Of a stretch of DNA of 35,039 nucleotides, positions 27,985 to 35,039 are shown piece after piece. The notes beneath the pieces were generated by a model. The model was not told the origin of the DNA, searched no databases, and worked only from the letters and a program-made list of their open reading frames with translations. This DNA is from a virus. Location: positions 1 through 35,039 of the IMG/VR virus record IMGVR_UViG_3300021952_000017. One strand, 5' to 3'. Each line of letters opens with the position of its first letter. Positions within the stretch are counted from its first letter, which is position 1. Made by a program: the position numbers and the translations under genes.

Positions 27985-29754
27985 ATGGCAACACCACAAC
28001 AAAGAAGAGCAATGACCACCAGCCTTCCTTCTCCTATTGGGGGTTGGAACGCTAGGGATTCTTTAGCTAATATGCAACCGACTGACGCTGTGCAGTTGGT
28101 TAACTTTTTTGCTACCCCAACTGATGTAACTCTCAGAAAAGGTTACACAAAATCTTCTACAGGTATTACTGGTCGAGTCAATTCTTTAATGAATTACACC
28201 GATAATTCAATACCAGCAGGCTACAGACTATTTGCCGCAGCAGGCGACACTATTTATGATGCTAAACCTGCTACTGCAGTACCTTATTTTTATGGTATTT
28301 CTAGCGACAAATTTCAATTTGTAAACATTACCAATGCCGCAGGGCATTTTTTGGTAGCTTGTAATGGAGTTGACCCTGTTTTAATATTTAATGGTAGCTA
28401 TTGGTATAGCCTAGCAACAACAGAAACAGCGCAAACCATTTCTTCAATTACGCATTTAGGTACTACAGCACTTTTAACAACTGCTGCGCCTCATGGTTTA
28501 GTAACTGGCAATAGAGTAGTTATTTCAGGCGCTAGCCCTGCTGCATACAATGGTGATTACAGAATTACAGTTATAAACACCACCCAATTTGAATACACCA
28601 TGGCTTCATCGCCAGCTTCAAATGCAACTACTGTAGGTACATATACTGTTTCAGGCATTACTGGTGTTGACTCAAGCACATTCATTAATGTGAACTTGTT
28701 TAAAAATCGCCTCTATTTCACACAAAAAGACACATTAGCTTGCTGGTATTTACCAGTAGACTCCATTTCAGGCGCTGCTTCACCACTTTATTTTGGTGGA
28801 ATTGCTCGTAATGGCGGCTATTTGCAAGCAATGGGTACATGGACTATTGACGCTGGTCAAGGTGTTGACGATTACGCAGTTTTCGTCACCTCAATGGGCG
28901 AAGTTATTGTCTATAACGGTACAGACCCTGACATTGCTGACGCTTGGGCTTTAAAAGGTGTTTGGCAATTAGGTCAAACCTTTAGTCGTAGATGCTTTTT
29001 CAAATGGGCTGGCGATTTATTGCTATTAACCCAAGACGGTTTAGTGCCTTTGGCTTCTGCTTTGCAATCTAGCCGCTTAGACCCACGAATTAACCTTACA
29101 GACAAGATTTACTACGCTGTAAGCCAAGCCGCAACCCAGTTTTATGCTTTAGATGGCTGGCAAATACAGTATTTTGCTAGTGAAAATATGCTTATTTTGT
29201 CTATTCCTACAAGCGTGGGAATGGAACAATATGTAATGAATACCATTACAAAGTCTTGGTCAAGATTTACTGGAATACAGGCTTATTGCTGGGAAGTTTC
29301 TGGTGATAATGATATGCACTTTGGTGGCGATGGTTTTGTAGGCAAGTTTTATGACACCAATTCTGATGCTGGAACAAACATTTACGCTACTGCGCAACAA
29401 GCATATAGCTATTTTAACAGCCCAGGACAGTTAAAACGTTTTACCTTAGTGCGCCCTATTCTACAGACAGATAATGGCATACCGACTGTTTTATGCGGTA
29501 TTAGCGTAGATTTTGACACTACCCCATTAATTAACCAAATTAGCTTTAACCCCCTAATCAACAATATTGGTCGCTGGGATGTAGCGACTTGGGATGGCGC
29601 TAACTGGGGTGGTGGTCTTGTGACTACAAAGATTTGGCAAGGTGTAAACGGAATAGGTTTTGCCGGCTCTGTAAACATGAATGTGGCTTCTCAAGGCATT
29701 GAATTGCATTGGGCTTCTACAGACTATGTCATGGAAGCTGGTGGCGTACTGTAA
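27985..29754 (+). CDS. Tail nozzle/stabilisation protein (P22 gp10-like)
   Basis: A 589-residue protein beginning LPSPIGGWNARDSLANMQPTDAVQLVNFF, the typical N-terminus of podoviral tail nozzle proteins, followed by many beta strands (FKNRLYFTQKDTLACWYLP; YAVFVTSMGEVIVYNGTDP; RRCFFKWAGDLLLLTQDGLVPL) expected of the propeller fold. It closes the DNA channel under the adaptor. The preceding and next genes are coupled by short spacing and a one-base overlap. Confidence 0.85.
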   Translation: MATPQQRRAMTTSLPSPIGGWNARDSLANMQPTDAVQLVNFFATPTDVTLRKGYTKSSTGITGRVNSLMNYTDNSIPAGYRLFAAAGDTIYDAKPATAVPYFYGISSDKFQFVNITNAAGHFLVACNGVDPVLIFNGSYWYSLATTETAQTISSITHLGTTALLTTAAPHGLVTGNRVVISGASPAAYNGDYRITVINTTQFEYTMASSPASNATTVGTYTVSGITGVDSSTFINVNLFKNRLYFTQKDTLACWYLPVDSISGAASPLYFGGIARNGGYLQAMGTWTIDAGQGVDDYAVFVTSMGEVIVYNGTDPDIADAWALKGVWQLGQTFSRRCFFKWAGDLLLLTQDGLVPLASALQSSRLDPRINLTDKIYYAVSQAATQFYALDGWQIQYFASENMLILSIPTSVGMEQYVMNTITKSWSRFTGIQAYCWEVSGDNDMHFGGDGFVGKFYDTNSDAGTNIYATAQQAYSYFNSPGQLKRFTLVRPILQTDNGIPTVLCGISVDFDTTPLINQISFNPLINNIGRWDVATWDGANWGGGLVTTKIWQGVNGIGFAGSVNMNVASQGIELHWASTDYVMEAGGVL

Positions 29755-30158
29755 TGCGTAGGGTTACGACTGAAAACCAAGAATTATTGAGAGATTGGCT
29801 GTGCAGAGTAGGAGATTTTGAGTACCCAGACAACACTATGTGTATTGGGCAAGAGAAAGATGGGCAATTAATAGCGGTAGTTGGCTATAACAATTTTGAC
29901 CCAAATGCTTGCCAAATTCATGTAGCTAGTACGGATGTTCAATGGTTAACAAGAGATTTATTGTTTGCAATATTTGATTACCCCTTCAACAAGTTAAAAC
30001 TTAAGGTTATACTAGCACCTATAGGACAGAATAATTCTAAGTCCTTGAATTTGTGCCGAAAACTTGGCTTTAGACTTGTAGCCGATATACCGTATTGCCA
30101 TAAGGATGGCAATTTGATATTGATGGCGATGGAGTATGACCGTTGCAAATGGTTATAA
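29754..30158 (+). CDS. GNAT-fold acetyltransferase-like protein
   Basis: Starting at the ATG overlapping the nozzle stop (TAATG) gives 134 residues. The pattern LIAVVGYNNFDP (strand), then KLKVILAPIGQNNSKSLNLCRKLGFRLVADIP, fits a GNAT fold: N-x-x-S-x-x-x-x-R-x-L-G-F is the acetyl-CoA-facing helix and strand. Similar proteins sit between nozzle and ejection genes in many podoviruses. Substrate unknown; maybe host protein modification or virion assembly. The upstream start at 29709 is inside the nozzle gene and rejected. Confidence 0.72.
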   Translation: MRRVTTENQELLRDWLCRVGDFEYPDNTMCIGQEKDGQLIAVVGYNNFDPNACQIHVASTDVQWLTRDLLFAIFDYPFNKLKLKVILAPIGQNNSKSLNLCRKLGFRLVADIPYCHKDGNLILMAMEYDRCKWL

Positions 30159-30171
30159 CAAGGAGAAAGAC

Positions 30172-31383
30172 ATGGGCGGTGTTGTTAGTGCAGTAGGAAA
30201 TGTAGTAGGAAGCATATTTGGTGGCGGCTCAAGTCAGCCATCTGCTCCTGCTGCTCCTGACTATAGGGGTGCAGCGCAAGAAACTGCACAAGGCAACTTA
30301 GAAGCTGCTCGTGCAGCCGCAGCCGCCAATCGTGTAAATCAATACACTCCTTACGGAAGCCTTGAATATACTCAATCAGGCACAGACCAGTATGGAAACC
30401 CAACTTGGTCAGCAAGAACTAATTTGTCGCCAACTGGTCAAGCATTGCTTGATATGCAAAACCAAACAAGTTTAGGTTTAGGTAGCGCAATTAATGCACA
30501 GTTAGGTCAAGTACAAAATGTAATGAGTCAAGGTTTTAACCCTAACATTCCACAAACACAAACATCATTAGGTGCAGACTATCGTACAAACCCTGATTAT
30601 GCTGGTGGTATGCAAGGTTGGGACAAAGCTACTGGCTTGCTAATGCAACGCTTACAGCCTCAAATTGAGCGCCAAAATGCTGCATTAGATGCAAAACTAG
30701 CCAACCAAGGTATTGTGCCTGGCACAAAGGCTTATGAAACAGCTAAACAACTGCAAGCACAACAAACCAATGACTTGTTAAATCAAGCACAGTTGTCTGG
30801 TCAGCAAGTTGGTCAAAACCTATTTCAGCAAGGATTGCAAGGCTCTCAGTTTGCTAACCAAGCTGCGCTTAATCAAGGTAACTTTGCTAATACTGCGCAA
30901 CAACAAGCATTTAACCAAGCGCTTACACGCTATAACTTGCCCCTTAATACATTAGGTGCATTGCGTACTGGTGCGCAAGTTCAAAATCCTTCTTTCGTTA
31001 ATGTGCCGCAACAAGCTACAACAGCAGGCCCAGATATGTTAGGCGCTACTTCTGCTACAGGTAATTACAATCTTGGCACATATAATGCACAACAAGCAGC
31101 ACAGTCTAATTTGACTGGTGGATTAATGAACCTTGGCGGTATGTTGGGCGCAGCAACAATTATGTCTGACATTCGCACTAAAGAGCATATTAAACAAGTT
31201 GGTTTCTTGCCTAATGGTTTATCTGTTTACGAATATGAATACAAACCAGAATGGAAAAATGAAGCTGGTCACGGCAAGTTTGTTGGTGTTATGGCGCAAG
31301 AAGTTGAAGCGTTTATGCCAGAAGCTGTCATTACAAGACCTGATGGCTACAAGATGGTTAATTATGGGGTTTTAAATGGATAA
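30172..31383 (+). CDS. Virion protein with C-terminal S74-like domain
   Basis: AAGGAG seven bases before ATG 30172 gives a 403-residue protein. A Gly-rich hydrophobic start (GGVVSAVGNVVGSIFGGG) is followed by ANRVNQYTPYGSLEY, a long Gln/Ala/Asn-rich helical region (about residues 160-290), and a C-terminal domain SDIRTKEHI...KFVGVMAQEVEAFMPEAV. That end matches peptidase_S74, with Ser332/Lys337 in SDxRxK but Thr instead of the usual Leu. It probably combines an ejection-type or needle region with a self-folding cap. Confidence 0.75.
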   Translation: MGGVVSAVGNVVGSIFGGGSSQPSAPAAPDYRGAAQETAQGNLEAARAAAAANRVNQYTPYGSLEYTQSGTDQYGNPTWSARTNLSPTGQALLDMQNQTSLGLGSAINAQLGQVQNVMSQGFNPNIPQTQTSLGADYRTNPDYAGGMQGWDKATGLLMQRLQPQIERQNAALDAKLANQGIVPGTKAYETAKQLQAQQTNDLLNQAQLSGQQVGQNLFQQGLQGSQFANQAALNQGNFANTAQQQAFNQALTRYNLPLNTLGALRTGAQVQNPSFVNVPQQATTAGPDMLGATSATGNYNLGTYNAQQAAQSNLTGGLMNLGGMLGAATIMSDIRTKEHIKQVGFLPNGLSVYEYEYKPEWKNEAGHGKFVGVMAQEVEAFMPEAVITRPDGYKMVNYGVLNG

Positions 31384-31735
31384 TTCATACTATGTAACCA
31401 TGCCTAGTGGCTTTGATGAGCAACAAGGTATTAACCCTGTATTCCAAAATATTGGCGCACAACAACAGTTTTTTAACCAGCAACTTGGTCAGGGCAATCA
31501 AATGTCCCAGTCAAGAAGCGCAGGCCCTAGTTTGGCAGGTTTAAACCCATTAGCAATGGCAGCTATGTTGCGTGGTAAATCTGGTGGCGTTGAATTGCCA
31601 ACTACTTCTGCCGCACCAATGACAGGTGTTGCAGGTATGGGTGGTTCTATGGGTACTGGTTTAACACAAGACGCATTTAACTCAGGAATTGGTTTTAACC
31701 CATACGCCCAATATGGCGGTTATGGTTTGAAATAA
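31376..31735 (+). CDS. Small Gln/Gly/Met-rich virion protein
   Basis: A 119-residue low-complexity protein (QQQFFNQQLGQGNQMSQ; GMGGSMGTG) with an Ala/Met helix (LNPLAMAAMLRGK). It overlaps the S74-domain gene by eight bases and precedes ejection-type genes. Such composition is common in small internal virion proteins. No family recognised. Confidence 0.6.
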   Translation: MDNSYYVTMPSGFDEQQGINPVFQNIGAQQQFFNQQLGQGNQMSQSRSAGPSLAGLNPLAMAAMLRGKSGGVELPTTSAAPMTGVAGMGGSMGTGLTQDAFNSGIGFNPYAQYGGYGLK

Positions 31736-31744
31736 GGAATAATT

Positions 31745-32782
31745 ATGGCAACTTTAGACGAATTAAACCTTGCACAAGCTGGCACTTTGCCGCCTGAGTT
31801 ATATCAGCAACAGCAAGCGTTAAACCGCCAGCAACAAATGGCTTCTTTGTTAATGCAACAAGGTATGCAACCTGCACAAGGTCAAATGATTAGCGGTCGC
31901 TATGTAGCACCTTCTTGGACTCAGCAACTTGCCCCATTAGCAGGTATGTTGACTGGTGCTTATCTTGCAAAACAAGGTGATACAAAGGCTTCTCAATTAG
32001 CAGAGCAACTTCGTGCTGGTCGTGAAGCTGAAAAACAAGCAGCTATTCAAGCAATTCAAAAAGGCGATGTAACTGGGGCTTTAGCTTTGCCAAATATTTA
32101 TGGCGGTGCTACACCATTCCAAGGTGCTTTGGTTAAGGCTGCTATTCCAGAAACTCCTGCGGCTGTGCGTGAATTTGAATATGCACAGAAAAACCCTGAA
32201 TTTGCTGGCTACCAAGTTGGTCTTAAGCGTGCTGGCGCACCTACAACTATGGTTTCAATGGGTAAATCTATTGCTGGCGAAATCGGCCCAATGATGAAAG
32301 AAGCCCAAGGCATTACTCAGGCTGCTGTTAAAACTGAAGATTCTGCAAACCGCATTTTGCAAGCTATTGATAGTAATAAGTTATTTACTGGTACTGGCGC
32401 TAATGTGCGTTTAGGCGCTGCTCAAGTTGCAAACACTCTTGGTTTTGGTGGAAACACATTAGAAGAGAAGATTGGTAATACTCGTCAAGCTATGCAAGGT
32501 CTTGCACAATTAACATTGCAAGGTCGTCAGCAAATGCGTGGTCAAGGCGCTATTACTGAAAACGAAAGCAAATTGGCTGAAAGAGCAGTTTCAGGAGATA
32601 TTAGCTTTACTCCAGGTGAAATTAAGCAATTGGCTGATGCCGCAAAACGAGCCTCAGACTACACTTATAAAAACTATGAGTCCAAGCTACAAAGCATGGC
32701 TAAAAACCCTGATACTGCTGGTTTAGTGCCTTACTATGAAGTGCCAAGAATGACTAATGATGGTGGCTGGAGAATTAAATAA
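31745..32782 (+). CDS. Internal virion (DNA ejection-type) protein A
   Basis: A 345-residue protein with a Gln-rich start, a hydrophobic segment (PLAGMLTGAYLAKQ) and long amphipathic helices (AQGITQAAVKTEDSANRILQAID; ENESKLAERAVSG). Composition, size and position before the fibre genes match P22 gp7/gp20/gp16-type ejection proteins that leave the virion with DNA. Direct homology is not visible by eye. AAGGAAT precedes the start. Confidence 0.6.
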   Translation: MATLDELNLAQAGTLPPELYQQQQALNRQQQMASLLMQQGMQPAQGQMISGRYVAPSWTQQLAPLAGMLTGAYLAKQGDTKASQLAEQLRAGREAEKQAAIQAIQKGDVTGALALPNIYGGATPFQGALVKAAIPETPAAVREFEYAQKNPEFAGYQVGLKRAGAPTTMVSMGKSIAGEIGPMMKEAQGITQAAVKTEDSANRILQAIDSNKLFTGTGANVRLGAAQVANTLGFGGNTLEEKIGNTRQAMQGLAQLTLQGRQQMRGQGAITENESKLAERAVSGDISFTPGEIKQLADAAKRASDYTYKNYESKLQSMAKNPDTAGLVPYYEVPRMTNDGGWRIK

Positions 32783-34449
32783 TGGCTGAAAAAGAATATA
32801 CAGTCGTTGCTCCTGATGGTAAAGAAATAACGCTTATTGGCCCTGTTGGCGCAACACAAGAACAGGTCATTGAGCAAGCAAAAAAACTTTACACAGCAGG
32901 GCAAACTCCTGCGCCTGCGCAACAAACCAGAAAAGTGCCTGAAATTCCACAATGGCAGTCCGCTATTGTAGGTGCTGGCAAAGGTATTGTTGACCCTGCG
33001 CTTGCAGTTGCTCAATATTCTGGCGGCAAACCTGCTGAAGTTGCACAAGCTATTCAGCAGCGCATGAAACCATTTCAAGAAGCTAACCCAATGACATTTG
33101 GTGCTGGTCAAATTGGCGGTGGAATGTTAACTGGTGGCGCTTTAATGAAAGGCGCTGGCATGATTCCTAGTTTTGCTAGGGCAAACCCTTACATTCAAGG
33201 CGCTGCGGTTGGCGGTACTAGTGGTGCATTAACTCCTACAGAAACTGGTGTTTCTGGTATGGAAGCAATGCAAGAAATTCCACAAAAAGTAGGCATAGGC
33301 GCATTAGGTGGCGCAGGCGGCACAGCAATTGGTCGTGGCGTAGCTAATGTAGTAGCGCCAAAACTTGATGAAGCTGCACAAAAACTCATTAATGAAGGTG
33401 TTAATTTGACACCTGGTCAAATGCTTGGTGGCGCATTACGCAAAATAGAAGACAAATTGACCAGCGCACCTTTGCTTGGCGATTTAATTGACTATTCACG
33501 CACCAAAGGCATTGAAGAATTCAATAAAGCTGTTTATAAGCGTGCTTTAGAGCCTATTGGTGGCAAAGTACCAAGTGAAACAGGTCGTGCCGGTGTAGAG
33601 GCTGTTAAGACTCAAATTAGCGATGCTTACAACACATTGCTACCTAAGATGACTTTTATCCCTGACCAGCCATTGTTTGACAGTATTTCTCGTTTAGACA
33701 AGGTTGTTATTGGTTTGCCAAAGCCTGAAACAAAGGTTATTAGTGAAAATGTTAAAAACATTATTCAAAAACACACCCCTCCAAATGGCTTAATTAGTGG
33801 TGAGTCTTACAAAGCTATTGAGTCTGATTTAGGTGAATTAGCGTCAAATTATGCTGGTGCAAAAGGCACAGACGCTATGGTTGGTAAGGCTTACAAACAA
33901 GCATTGGCTGATGTAAGAGCAACTTTAGCAAGAAGCAACCCACAATATGCTGAAGAATTAGGCAGTATTAACAAAGCATTTGCTAATTTTTCTCGTATTC
34001 GCAAAGCTGGCTCAATGGCTAATACCCAAGAAATGATTACACCTAGCCAATTGGCTAATGCTGTAAGGGCTGCTGATGAATCTGCTGGTAAAGGCGCAAC
34101 CGCAACAGGTAAAGCCCTAATGCAAGACTTAACAGACGCTGGCGTGCAAGTATTGCCTAGCAAAATACCTGATTCAGGTACTGCTGGCAGAAGCGCATTG
34201 GTAAATGCTTTGGCTGGTTTAGGTGGTGGCGCTGCTGGTACAGGAGCATACCAATCCTTTCCAACAGTTACTGCTATTGGCGCTGGTTTAGCTGGAACTG
34301 CCGCAGCACCTTACTTACCAGGTGTGCGTAATGTAGTCACAACAGCAGTAGGAAAGCGCCCAGAAAGCGCAAGAAAATTGGCAGAGGCAATTCGTGAATT
34401 AGCACCTTATTTGGCTGCTCCTGCGGCTCAAAAATCAGTTGGAGAATAA
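32782..34449 (+). CDS. Internal virion (DNA ejection-type) protein B
   Basis: A 555-residue protein starting MAEKEYTVVAPDGKEITLIGP with GATQEQVIEQAKKLY (a small alpha/beta start), then Gly/Ala-rich membrane-active stretches (GGGMLTGGALMKGAGM; GALGGAGGTAIGRGV) and an Ala-rich helical end. Position after another ejection-type protein and the glycine-alanine segments suggest it forms or lines the trans-envelope channel. The assignment is by type, not by a confirmed family. Confidence 0.6.
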   Translation: MAEKEYTVVAPDGKEITLIGPVGATQEQVIEQAKKLYTAGQTPAPAQQTRKVPEIPQWQSAIVGAGKGIVDPALAVAQYSGGKPAEVAQAIQQRMKPFQEANPMTFGAGQIGGGMLTGGALMKGAGMIPSFARANPYIQGAAVGGTSGALTPTETGVSGMEAMQEIPQKVGIGALGGAGGTAIGRGVANVVAPKLDEAAQKLINEGVNLTPGQMLGGALRKIEDKLTSAPLLGDLIDYSRTKGIEEFNKAVYKRALEPIGGKVPSETGRAGVEAVKTQISDAYNTLLPKMTFIPDQPLFDSISRLDKVVIGLPKPETKVISENVKNIIQKHTPPNGLISGESYKAIESDLGELASNYAGAKGTDAMVGKAYKQALADVRATLARSNPQYAEELGSINKAFANFSRIRKAGSMANTQEMITPSQLANAVRAADESAGKGATATGKALMQDLTDAGVQVLPSKIPDSGTAGRSALVNALAGLGGGAAGTGAYQSFPTVTAIGAGLAGTAAAPYLPGVRNVVTTAVGKRPESARKLAEAIRELAPYLAAPAAQKSVGE

Positions 34450-34452
34450 AAA

Positions 34453-34953
34453 ATGAGTAGAAACGGAAGCGGTACATATACCCTGCCTGCTGGTAATCCA
34501 GTAGTTACAGGCACAACCATATCGTCTACATGGGCTAATAACACCCTACAAGACATTGCTACAGCTATTTCTGGCTCTATTGCTGCTGATGGTCAAACTC
34601 CTATTACTGGCGCTTTAATCGGTATTGATGGCACAGTACAGTTTGGCGGTACAGGTCAAATTACCCTACCAGCCGGCACAACCGCACAAAGAACTGGCAC
34701 ACCTTATGCTGGTATGATTCGTTACAACACTACTTATGGTCAGTTTGAAGGCTATCAAGACGGTCAATGGACACAAGTAGGCGGTGGCGCTACTGGCGGT
34801 GGTGGTGATACAGTATTTGTAGAAAATTCCACTAATGTAGGACATGATTACACTTTGACTTTAGGTAAAAACGCCTCTTCTGTAGGCCCAATTACCATTG
34901 CTGGTGGAATTTCTGTCACAATTCCTAGCGGACAACGCTGGGTTATCTTGTAA
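34453..34953 (+). CDS. Tail fibre adaptor/short fibre protein
   Basis: A 166-residue protein: MSRNGSGTYTLPAGNPVVTG, TTISSTWANNTLQDIATA, then FGGTGQITLPAGTTAQRTGTP, GMIRYNTTYGQFEGYQDGQW and a C-terminal SVGPITI...PSGQRWVIL. The SRNGSGTYxLPAGNPVVTGTTISSxWANNT start is a common attachment module of fibres. The final SGxRWVxL matches the end of the 839-residue fibre at 19601-22120. GGAG precedes the start. Confidence 0.82.
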   Translation: MSRNGSGTYTLPAGNPVVTGTTISSTWANNTLQDIATAISGSIAADGQTPITGALIGIDGTVQFGGTGQITLPAGTTAQRTGTPYAGMIRYNTTYGQFEGYQDGQWTQVGGGATGGGGDTVFVENSTNVGHDYTLTLGKNASSVGPITIAGGISVTIPSGQRWVIL

Positions 34954-34979
34954 AATAGACGAAATTAAAAGGAAACAAT

Positions 34980-35039
34980 ATGTCCTCAATGATTCTTAGT
35001 GGCGATACTAGCGGAGCGATTACCGTAACCGTTCCTGCT
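34980..35039 (+). CDS. N-terminal start of a tail-fibre-like protein (3' partial)
   Basis: AAAAGGAAACAAT precedes ATG 34980, and 20 codons (MSSMILSGDTSGAITVTVPA) run off the right edge. SGDTSGAITVTVPA is a frequent fibre start, usually continued by a V-AGTNTITLPAATG stretch; that continuation is what the left edge of the window encodes from base 2. The two partial genes are probably one, split by the contig ends. Confidence 0.75.
   Translation, partial: MSSMILSGDTSGAITVTVPA

Noticed and set aside
1-35039. Integrase, attachment site, transposon or CRISPR array
   Set aside because: No tyrosine or serine recombinase, transposase, terminal inverted repeats or spaced direct-repeat array was seen; the Cro-like gene alone does not prove a temperate phage.

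Overview
The window looks like the nearly complete genome of a small tailed dsDNA phage, probably a podovirus of the P22-like/T7-like grade, with about 35 kb of AT-rich and very gene-dense DNA. The evidence is a terminase pair, a large P22-type portal, an acidic scaffold, an HK97-type capsid protein, a head-tail adaptor, a large tail-nozzle-like protein and ejection-type virion proteins. There is no tail tube, tape measure or sheath. A spanin and a membrane-linked lysis cassette point to a Gram-negative host. AT-rich codon use and the fibre types recall phages of freshwater betaproteobacteria, but this is only an impression. I see no integrase, DNA polymerase, RNA polymerase, tRNA or CRISPR array.

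Layout. (1) 2-2241 (+): short tail-fibre-like genes, one with a peptidase_S74 autochaperone, alternating with small assembly-type genes. (2) 2243-4813 (+): the lysis cassette, with an XhlA-like protein, a two-helix holin-like protein, a conserved membrane protein, an Rz-like spanin and a GH108 endolysin, interrupted by an HNH endonuclease. (3) 4800-7988 (-): the early recombination module, with ERF annealase, SSB-like protein, RecB/Cas4-like exonuclease, a sigma-region-4-like mini-protein and several small proteins. (4) 7989-8114: divergent control region facing a Cro/YdaS-like regulator. (5) 8115-12758 (+): regulator, DUF5672-type glycosyltransferase, a structured non-coding stretch (8929-9303), secreted and membrane micro-proteins, replication protein, C5-cytosine methyltransferase and two nucleases. 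(6) 12747-14050 (-): SprT-like metalloprotein and metallophosphoesterase. (7) 14096-15620 (+): VRR-NUC nuclease, ferritin-like protein and four small basic proteins. (8) 15659-35039 (+): packaging, head, tail, ejection and fibre genes, with a fibre gene and a GT9-like glycosyltransferase inserted between portal and scaffold.

Replication and recombination. The phage seems to rely on host polymerase and helicase, recruited by a primosomal/O-like protein. It carries its own ERF/SSB/exonuclease set for annealing-type recombination, which fits concatemer or headful packaging. Methyltransferase, PD-(D/E)XK and HNH nucleases form a DNA-modification and processing cluster. Gene starts in the early half often use an unusual AAGGGGAA Shine-Dalgarno octamer, while virion genes use ordinary AGGAG-type sites.

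The two window ends are open reading frames that look like the N- and C-terminal parts of one fibre protein. The contig is therefore probably a circularly permuted genome lacking only about two bases at the junction. The most unusual features are a 160-codon second reading frame inside the methyltransferase gene, two structured non-coding regions (5795-5918 and 8942-9220), a 47-residue sigma-4-like protein, and a glycosyltransferase gene whose conserved N-terminus lacks a standard start codon.
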